Positions 58,601 through 64,000 of a DNA stretch of 64,000 nt are shown here, in pieces. Source of the DNA: Liolophura sinensis (taxonomy: Eukaryota > Mollusca > Polyplacophora > Chitonida > Chitonidae). A program made the translations under genes and the position numbers. Each line of letters opens with the position of its first letter. Positions within the stretch are counted from its first letter, which is position 1. A model generated the notes under the pieces. The model was not told the origin of the DNA. It saw nothing but the letters and a program-made list of their open reading frames with translations, and searched no databases. The stretch covers positions 19,663,127 to 19,727,126 of the forward strand of contig NC_088297.1 of assembly GCF_032854445.1 (NCBI RefSeq), written 5' to 3'.

Positions 58601-59311
58601 TTGCTGTGAGTTCAAGTCCAACTCATGCTGGGTTCCTCTCCGGCCGTAGAAGGGAAGGTCTTCCAGCAAACTGCGAATGGTCGTGGGTTTGTTTTCAGTT
58701 AGTCAGCCTTTTTAAAATGCGTAAGGTTGTTGTACCATTGAAACACCAAGTTAGCGAAGTACCTGTAATAAATTTGATTTGCATCACAGAATATTAACTC
58801 TCTTCGTTTCTTCTGTTGTCTGCTCTCCAGTGCTACAGCCTTTTGGAGATTTCAGCTGCTTGAGGAACGGACCGCGCTTTTCCCAACAATGGCATCAGTT
58901 CGTCACCAACCGAAGCATCAACCTCAAAAGCATGTCCTCTGATCGTTACAGCGGTTATATGGAACTGCTCAAAGTGGCGCAGTCCAAAGTACACGAGCCA
59001 AAGTCAGTGAAAGAACACAAGATGTTGTACAAGTTTGACTTGTGGAGGGACGGGTCTACTGAACGCCTCATCAAGAAACGGCACAAAGACACCGATCCTG
59101 TCCGCTTCTACATTCCGACGACCAGCTCTACCATGCTCTCCTCGCAGTCCATCTGGACTCCGGCCACGGGGGCATCAAGAAAATGCTGACACTCTGTAAG
59201 GAAAGGTACGCCAATATCACAGCCGATGCGGTCAAGCTATTTACGCACCTGTGTTACGACTGTCAAACAAGAAAGAGAACAATTCCCCCCAAAATCAGGG
59301 ATAACTCCTAG
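43469..59311 (+). CDS. Gene C: conserved N-terminal module fused to a Ginger/KRBA2-like integrase zinc-binding module, frameshifted
   Basis: Three coding exons (43469-43622, 44484-45257, 58831-59311), phase-1 junctions. Residues 4-51 are the shared domain, with a short extra N-terminus. The linker starts DCSGQKLDPVWLRSLK and carries PDSRKR (158-163), a VKTE SUMO-type motif (172-175) and PEDLS (279-283), a CtBP-corepressor-type motif. Exon 3 matches the region before and including the H2C2 zinc domain of Ginger integrases and of KRBA2-like proteins (NLKSMSSDRYSGYMELLK, LYKFDL, then HLDSGHGGIKKM, YANIT, LCYDCQTRK). The frame changes by one base near 59119. Read straight through, the protein stops at 59189 (about 428 residues) and loses the zinc ligands. 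The DDE catalytic core is absent either way. The lesion may be an assembly error. I infer a nuclear regulator. Confidence 0.68.
43623..44483 (+). other. Gene C intron 1
   Basis: 861 bases from GTAAGT to TGTTTTCGTAG. Contains an S1 fragment (43655-43802). Confidence 0.75.
43655..43802 (+). repeat. S1 SINE, head truncated
   Basis: GGGGAAGGTCTGCCAGC, TTTTCTCCCACCATTATGCT and an AATAAATAAAT tail. Confidence 0.7.
44484..45257 (+). CDS. Gene C coding exon 2: disordered linker with SUMO, NLS-like and CtBP-type motifs
   Basis: Starts after TTTTCGTAG. Pro/Ser/Thr-rich. EPDSRKR, VKTEPVE and GPEDLSTSR stand out. Ends phase 1 at TCAG then GTAGGT. Confidence 0.83.
45797..46025 (-). repeat. S1 SINE, diverged
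   Basis: ATTTATTT tail and TTTGATTGGTGTTTTAAATG, ending in TGTGCTGCGCTGGCATGCTA and ACC of the head. Confidence 0.7.
46590..46900 (+). repeat. S4 SINE
   Basis: tRNA-like region (GTCTCGGGTGGCTAAGGGTT, CAAAACCAGGCC), middle TGTTGGTGGTTTGCAATGTT, tail TCAGTGAAAAATTCTTGACT then GTGGCATTAAGCCACAATCA. The tail resembles S1 with TGTGGC in place of TACGGC. Confidence 0.55.
46872..46958 (+). repeat. 21-bp tandem repeat, 4 copies, derived from an S4 tail
   Basis: TGGCATTAAGCCACAATCAA plus one base, repeated four times almost perfectly, starting inside the SINE 3' end. Each unit contains a GGC..GCC palindrome. Confidence 0.9.
47000..47110. repeat. Half of MITE M2
   Basis: TTACCCTAAATGACCTAAAA followed by TTTCACCC..AGAGTGCATTTTA, matching the left half of M2 at 52553-52776. 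No right end found. Confidence 0.45.
47121..47383 (+). repeat. S1 SINE, near full length
   Basis: From GGTGCGCCAGCGCAGCATAA to an AAATAAATAAATAAATAAGT tail. Confidence 0.82.
48970..49222 (-). repeat. S1 SINE, near full length
   Basis: Tail at 48970, head ending ATCTGAGCCACGCAGGTCCC at 49222. Confidence 0.82.
49345..49650 (+). repeat. Dispersed repeat R3, copy 2
   Basis: TTTACATCACTACCACCAAT, TCATCATTCGTCAGTAAAAT and AGTATTATTAGAGACAAAGG blocks. Compare 20495-20800. Confidence 0.55.
49755..50033 (-). repeat. S1 SINE, best-preserved full-length copy
   Basis: From the ATTTATT tail to head GCGCTAACCGACTGAGCCAC then GGAGTCCCCC. On the minus strand it has tRNA-like A and B box sequences. Useful as the family reference. 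Confidence 0.88.
50052..50140 (+). repeat. Dispersed repeat R7, copy 1
   Basis: ACAAAACTACACTTGTTGGA, TTCACAGAAAGAATAATTTC and ATCAG match 60899-61010 closely. Confidence 0.6.
50141..52154. other. Gene C intron 2, no feature recognised
   Basis: Unique-looking intronic DNA. The frame at 51022-51372 has no recognisable similarity and no splice context. Confidence 0.4.
52155..52340 (-). repeat. S1 SINE, head truncated
   Basis: TTATTTATTTGATTGGTATT tail to GCCAGCATGAGCTGGACTTG. Confidence 0.82.
52341..52425 (-). repeat. Tail of another SINE type
   Basis: TGAGTGATTTTGGTTTAACG, GCAATATTTCAGCCATATCG and TGGCG match a SINE 3' end common in molluscs. It replaces the missing head of the preceding S1 copy. 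Confidence 0.55.
52553..52776. mobile_element. MITE-like element M2
   Basis: About 224 bases between inverted TACCCTAAATGACCT and AGGTCATTTAGGGTA. No coding capacity. A half copy lies near 47023. Confidence 0.65.
53750..53885 (+). repeat. S4-type SINE fragment
   Basis: AGTCAGTAAACGTATTCGCC, AGAGGTCGGTGGTTTATGCC and CACCTGGTTTTCTTCATCC follow S4 order. Confidence 0.45.
53926..54135 (-). repeat. S2 SINE, tail truncated
   Basis: AGTGCTGCTTCACTGAGACT through GGTCTTAGGTGTGGCTCAAT to ACCCTGGATCTACCG. Missing the 3' tail. Confidence 0.7.
54255..54560 (+). repeat. Dispersed repeat R3, copy 3
   Basis: TTTTACGTCACTGCCGCCAC, GACAAGTTTGAC, TTTTAGGCTTAGCCTCA and AGAGAATACTTACATC blocks shared with 49345-49650. 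Confidence 0.55.
55305..55465 (-). repeat. S1 SINE, head truncated
   Basis: TATTTATTTCAATGGTGTTC, TACGCCATAGGTAAGAATAT, ending in CCCTTCCCACAAATGG. Confidence 0.75.
56636..56800 (-). repeat. S1 SINE, diverged and truncated
   Basis: GTATTTATTTATTTGATTAA tail, GAAACTGAGCTGAGTGCGGG and TTAGGTTGCTGGCAGGC. Confidence 0.7.
56801..58014. other. Gene C intron 2, no feature recognised
   Basis: AT-rich, with short A/T runs at 57820-57930. No coding frame supported. Confidence 0.4.
58015..58152 (+). repeat. S1 SINE, head truncated
   Basis: GGCAGTAACTTGCGGATGGT, CAGTTTCCTCCCACCATATT and a TAATCAAGTAAATAAATT end. Confidence 0.65.
58530..58690 (+). repeat. S1 SINE, head half only
   Basis: GGGGCCTCTGTGGCCAAGGT and GGTTAGCATG head, ending at AATGGTCGTGGGTTT. 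The 3' half is absent, so it was lost after insertion. It lies 140 bases before gene C exon 3. Confidence 0.78.
58831..59311 (+). CDS. Gene C coding exon 3: Ginger/KRBA2-like H2C2 module with frame change
   Basis: Acceptor CTGCTCTCCAG. The first frame reads VLQPFGDFSCLRNGPR to VRFYIPTT. The conserved continuation DQLYHALLAVHLDSGHGG lies one frame over from 59120 and ends at TAG 59309-59311. His in LAVH and SGHGG and Cys in CYDC are the H2C2 ligands. In the first frame translation ends at TGA 59187-59189. Confidence 0.7.
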
Positions 59312-59825
59312 CATTGGCTTTATAATGGTAGAATGTTGGATAATTATCTTGATGCCAGGATAAGGATAGTGCCAGATTTAGATTCCTCTGTTAATACCAC
59401 AAAAATATCAGAAATGTTTTTTAAAAGCTAATTAGGTTGTTCAAGAGAGCTGTGATTCTGCTTTGAAATAGGAAAAATTCATTTTGATGGAGAAAAATTA
59501 CTTCGATGGTGATCTCTGGTGAAAATTTGCTATTTGTTACTTTCAAAAATGAAGAATAGGTAAGCTTGTACATGAAGCTTAGACTTTGATTTACCATAAC
59601 AGAAGGGATTCTCTCTTCCATTTTTATGAGTGTACTGGAATGTACAAATGCCACAACATTAGCTGAATAGGATTCCTGTTTCAAGTTGAAGCTACTGTAT
59701 GCTAAGCTAATTATAACTACTATGGCAACAGGCATTAAAAATAGACATGGTAGTTACAATCGTGTTCTATGTACATGCCAGCAACAGTAACCTGTGGAAG
59801 GAAACCCTTCAGTACATTGTAAAGG
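59312..59825. other. 3' side of gene C, no feature
   Basis: AT-rich, no canonical AATAAA just after either stop. No gene. Confidence 0.4.
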
Positions 59826-60112
59826 CAAACATGTGTACACGTGTATTCTCACTTGCCCAGTACACAAACGTGTACATACATGTACACGTACAGCTACATG
59901 TACATACATGTGTACACGTGTATTCTCACTTGCCCAGTACACATACATGCACATACAGCTACATACATGTGTACATGTGTATTCTCACTTGCCCAGTACA
60001 CATACGTGTACATACATGTACATGTACAGCTACATACATGTGTACATGTGTATTCTCACTTGCCCAGTACACATGTGTACACACATGTGCACATACAGCT
60101 ACACACGTCATT
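59826..60112 (+). repeat. 59-77-bp minisatellite, 4 copies
   Basis: GTGTATTCTCACTTGCCCAG recurs at 59841, 59918, 59977 and 60048, separated by ACATGTAC-rich spacers of variable length. Long frames on both strands here are products of the repeat. Confidence 0.85.
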
Positions 60113-60473
60113 GATACACCATGTTTGGCCTGACCAGACAACACTGATCATAAGCCAGGATAAGGTAATAGTGCATGTACAGGTATGATTGCCTGCTCAT
60201 GCGTTACATGCTTTTATCATGGTGACCATAGATGGTACATGTACAAGGAGAAAAACCTTTGCCAAAAGCCCCATATATGTATACATACATAGGTGCTCAG
60301 TAGGGCAGATTGTGGGCCATACAATACCATGTGGCACACCCATGCACACCCACTGGAATTAAAAGTGGGTACCTGCCCTTCCTCACTTAAATTAGGGCTT
60401 GCCACTGTATTTTGCTTTTTACTGATTATAGTTAAATACAGTAGTACTCTACATGTAATTATTAAAATTTTCG

Positions 60474-60838
60474 ACCGGCCCGGATAGCACAGTGGGTAAA
60501 GTGTCCGCTTTGGGAGCGGTAGATTCAGGATCAATCCTGGGTCGAGTCACACCTAAGACTTTAAAAGAGGAAGTTGTAACTTTCTTGCTTGGCATTCAGC
60601 ATGAAGGTGATAGTGCAACGACTGGTTGACCCGTATCAGTATAATGTCTCGGGCGGGACGGCTTACTTGTCTTCGGTAAGACGTCTCAGTGAAGCAGCAC
60701 TAGATAAAAGAGGGGTGGAAATCCGGCTGCAACAAGAAGGTACATTACACACACCCTAAGGATTCCTTCGTCATCATATGACTGAAAAAATTGTTGAGAA
60801 CGACGTTTAAACACCAAGCACTCACTCACTCACTCAAA
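60474..60838 (+). repeat. S2 SINE, full-length copy with tRNA-like head
   Basis: Head CGGCCCGGATAGCACAGTGG then GTAAAGTGTCCGC, CTTTGGGAG loop and GGATCAATCC B-box-like site. Body CAACGACTGGTTGACCCGTA, tail TGACTGAAAAAATTGTTGAG then AACGACG and CACTCACTCACTC. The acceptor stem does not close and the body continues, so it is not a tRNA gene. Confidence 0.8.
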
Positions 60839-60898
60839 CTTTTGGCATATGAAAGAGCATCTTTCAGTGCTATTTGTACAGATTTATGATGTGATTTT

Positions 60899-61010
60899 GG
60901 AGACAAAACTACATTGGTTGGATTGGCCCGTTTCAGAGCTTCACAAAAAGTATAATTTCATCAGCCTACACAGAGTTATGCTTTCGGAATGTATGCGAAA
61001 AAGGTTGAGT
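60899..61010 (+). repeat. Dispersed repeat R7, copy 2
   Basis: Matches 50052-50140: GACAAAACTACATTGGTTGG, TTTCAGAGCTTCACAAAAAG and TATAATTTCATCAG. Confidence 0.6.
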
Positions 61011-61597
61011 TCGAGTGTGAGTTTGCAAATATCACATCTGCTGACATGTTTGTAGTATTGTACATTATATGTGCACATGTAGCTGATGGCAAACTGCATT
61101 GATGACTCTAACTACACAGTGCCGCCCCCTTCATATACACGTATGTGTGAGACTGTACTATGTACACATATATGCATGAATGTAAGTATCACTAGTTGTA
61201 TAATACCAGAAAATACTGGTTGTAAATAAGCCCTTCAAGAGCATGGTAAAGTTAAAACACCTCCAGGCTTAACGCACAAGTCAAGAGGATTAACATACAT
61301 ACAGATCTTGAGATCAGTAAAAAAAAAAAAAGGTTAGCTTTTTTCTTCCTTTTATTTTTCCACATCTCAGCCAGCTGTTTCGTTGATTTTTATTTACAAG
61401 TTACAAGATTATAGCTGTAGGTTGTAAATGCAAAAAGTTTTGCATTAAACTACAATGAAATGAATAAATAAGCAACTTTTATATAGGAAATGGTCAAATT
61501 GTAGATGTAAGTACTTGCCAAGTTAAACTATGGTGTCTTGATACAAAGTTATTTCACTATACATGGAGTTAGTATAATTATTCAAACTTAAAATCAA
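61011..61597. other. No gene seen
   Basis: AT-rich with a poly-A run near 61318. No supported feature. Confidence 0.4.
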
Positions 61598-61802
61598 TGT
61601 ATATTTATTTATTTAATTGATGTTTTACGTCGTACTCAAGAACATTTTTCCTTATATGGCGGCGGCCAGCAATATCGTGGGAGGAAACAGGGCAGAGCCC
61701 GGGGGAAACCCACGACCATCCGCAGGTTGCTGAAATACCTTCCCCACTTACGGCCGGAGAGGAAGCCAGAATGAGCTGGGACTTGAACTCACAGCGATCG
61801 AA
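61598..61802 (-). repeat. S1 SINE, head truncated
   Basis: TATTTATTTATTTAATTGAT tail, CGTCGTACTCAAGAACATTT, through GGACTTGAACTCACAGCGAT. Confidence 0.82.
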
Positions 61803-61995
61803 ATCAATTTATAGCATAGACGTGTACATGTATGTGTACTGGGCATGAAAAGATGTATGTGGCATTTGTACATTTAATTTTAAGTGGATAAATTTATGTA
61901 CATTTACATGTATGTGTATACAAATATAATTACATTTTGGAAATGTATTTGTATCAGTGTACAAATACATGTACACATTTAGGTTTACATTAAAA

Positions 61996-62434
61996 ATGGA
62001 AGCAACCAAGTAGTCATCCTGCTTATCAGTAAAACTTTCTTGCTCTGTCATAGTCACTGATCGTATTACTTCCTTTTTGCCATCTGTGTGCGAGAAAACT
62101 ACAATATTTTCTCAATGAAACCGTTCTATAACACATGCTGCATTCTACTAGGAGAAAGGTAACCGGCCATGTAATTTTTTCTGTTTGTCACTTGATGGCA
62201 GTAAATTTAGAAATTTATGAAAATTCTGCTCCCCGCTCTCTCCCCTTAAAAGATGCTCCCAGCATTCACCTTCCAACAGAGACCAGTTTTATAGAAGCAT
62301 CCCCATAGAGGCCAGTTTTCATTTGCTTACGAAAGAGACAAATTGTTCACATTGAGACCTTTTATACATGTACTTGCAGATATGCCAATGTGTGGGGTAA
62401 TCTTAGGTGAAACTACAAGCTAAAAAAACACAAA
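61996..62434 (+). repeat. Direct duplication, left copy
   Basis: ATGGAAGCAACCAAGTAGTC to GTGAAACTACAAGCTAAAAA. Very close to 63480-63990. Differs by single-base indels and a block near the end. Confidence 0.9.
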
Positions 62435-63479
62435 AGTGTAATTGAATGTGGGACAAAGATAGACATCTATCTTAATCCCAAAGCGAGCCTACATGATAAA
62501 GTGTACATTGAGTTTGTGTTGAAAAGAATTTTGCTGATTATTTTTTCTATCGTATTTGTGTATTGGACAATGCATCGAATTCCTCCTTGAGGCCAGTAAA
62601 AAAAAAACCACACACACAACAAAGACAAGTTGTTGCTGATACTACCATTTGTGATTGTGAATATTCATGTTATATCATATATAAACATATACAATATGAT
62701 AATGTCTATATATATATATATATATATGGATGTTTTGTTTTGGCAGGTTTCTTATTATATTCTTGTACATAAAAGAAATTTTACCTATACTTATGTACCC
62801 AGTAACTACCCTAGTTTACGGTTGTTAAATATATAATATCATATAGAGGCCAGTATCATTGTGACTTTAATAATTAGAATATGTTAATTGACGCAGAAGC
62901 CAGAACTGCATAAAACATGTTGAACATGGAATGAGTATGACTATATATATGTACGTGGATATATATATATATATACAGTGTGCTTGTAAATATATATATT
63001 TTGGTAGAGTGCTTTTTAATTTTAACTCGAAATGAAATGTCTATCAGTGAGTAGATGATGACTTATTACATACACATGTGTATTTATGAAAATGAGGCCA
63101 GTGAAATATAGATGTAATAAGCATGTAATATGTAAGCCCCATGGTTTTCCTATCTGCATCTGCTCAGTGTTGAAATGAGCATACAGTTTGCGGCCAGGAA
63201 ATAGTCGAGGTCCTGAAACAGACCTCTTCTGAAAAACTATCCCCAAAATGTTTTTTCCTGAAATTTTTGGTGTTTTGTTTTTATTTTTTTGTGGAGAATT
63301 TTGGCAAAACAGAGAAAACATGATCGGACTTAATATTTGCAGCACCGAAAGGATTTTTTGAGAAATATTTTAATTCAAAAGCCTTTTTAACTGGTTATGT
63401 ACACGGATGTGACAAAAATAAAGACATTAATAAAATTAAGCTTTAGGGCAGTAGTGTAGGTGACAATAAACTTAAAAAG
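62435..63479. other. Spacer between direct duplicates
   Basis: AT-rich with TATA runs at 62709-62728 and 62958-62975. No coding frame supported. Confidence 0.5.
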
Positions 63480-63990
63480 ATGGAAGCAACCAAGTAGTCA
63501 TCCTGCTTATCAAGTAAAACTTTCTTGCTCTGTCATAGTCATTGATCATATTACTTCCTTTTGCCATCTGTGCGCGAGAAAACTACAATATTTTCTCAAT
63601 GAAACCGTTCTATAAACACATGCTGCATTCTACTAGGAGAAAGGTAACCGGCCATGTAATTTTTCTGTTTGTCACTTGATGGCAGTAAATTTAGAAATTT
63701 ATGAAAATTCTGCTCCCCCCTCTCTCCCCTTAAAAGATGCTCCCAGCATTCACCTTCCAACAGAGACCAGTTTTATAGAAGCATCCCATAGAGGCCAGTT
63801 TTCATTTGCTTACGAAAGAGACAAATTGTTCACATTGAGACCTTTTATACATGTACTTGCAGATATGCCAATACAAATTCATGTATGGAAATTGGGTACA
63901 TCCTTGAACAGTGAGAATGTTACAAGTTACAAGTTAAATTTGTATGGGTAAACTTAGGTGAAACTACAAGCTAAAAAAAAACTCACAAAA
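63480..63990 (+). repeat. Direct duplication, right copy
   Basis: Same sequence as 61996-62434, with an extra block of about 70 bases near 63872-63950. Single-base indels relative to the left copy break the 91-residue frame at 63676-63951, so the frame is not conserved and probably not coding. Confidence 0.9.
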
Positions 63991-64000
63991 AAAGAAAAAA

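Larger units (their letters stand above)
45258..58830 (+). other. Gene C intron 2, 13.6 kb
   Basis: A long intron that holds at least nine SINEs, R3 copies, a MITE and tandem repeats. No phase-1 exon with recombinase or integrase homology is visible, but an alternative exon cannot be excluded. Stretches such as 50140-52150 show nothing recognisable. Confidence 0.6.

Noticed and set aside
59747-60188. Three overlapping frames of His/Cys/Tyr/Thr-rich repeats
   Set aside because: All three plus frames and the minus strand stay open over the same minisatellite, which is a property of the repeat.
60474-60560. tRNA gene
   Set aside because: Head of an S2 SINE. The arms are imperfect and a SINE body and tail follow directly.
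63676-63951. 91-residue frame in the right duplicate
   Set aside because: The left duplicate has single-base indels in the same stretch, so the frame is not conserved.

Overview
The window looks like animal nuclear DNA from a marine lophotrochozoan, most likely a mollusc. It is AT-rich, its coding blocks are split by GT-AG introns, and it is full of tRNA-headed SINEs, ACATGTAC-rich simple repeats and MITE-like palindromes. There are no operons, ribosome binding sites or rRNA genes. All exon models are read by eye from the bases, without transcripts.

The main content is a family of three related genes, called A, B and C here. A (minus, 7692 to 2258) and B (plus, 13629 to 17849) lie head to head. 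C (plus, 43469 to about 59311) lies 25.6 kb downstream of B. All three open with the same coding exon, a conserved domain of about 48 residues that I do not recognise, ending in phase 1. A second exon follows that starts with a DC(S/C)G...P.WL(K/R).L(K/R) motif and encodes a long disordered Ser/Pro-rich region with a PDSRKR-type basic patch, SUMO-type motifs and, in C, a CtBP-type PEDLS motif. After this the genes diverge, each carrying a different piece of a mobile-element integrase. A has a Crypton-type tyrosine recombinase domain with its active site lost. B has only the core-binding half of a KIAA1958-like Crypton recombinase. C has a Ginger/KRBA2-like H2C2 integrase zinc domain, broken by a frameshift. 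Every shared junction is phase 1. This suggests one nuclear host module that acquired integrase-derived DNA-binding modules several times. It is the best candidate here for an undescribed system.

Between B and C lies repeat-rich DNA with one further gene, an EF-hand sarcoplasmic-calcium-binding-protein-like gene (TATA box near 26513, coding 27184-27725, with a one-base frame change near its start). It also holds two decayed elements: a reverse-transcriptase-like fragment (30184-30506) and a degenerate THAP zinc finger (31036-31260).

The rest is repeats. There are about 27 copies of one SINE family (S1), five of a second (S2) with a related 3' tail, other SINE types, at least three dispersed non-SINE repeat families, two MITE types, several minisatellites (notably a 33-bp G-rich array at 24860-25409), and a 0.45-kb direct duplication at the right end. 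Gene-free stretches are listed with what they hold.
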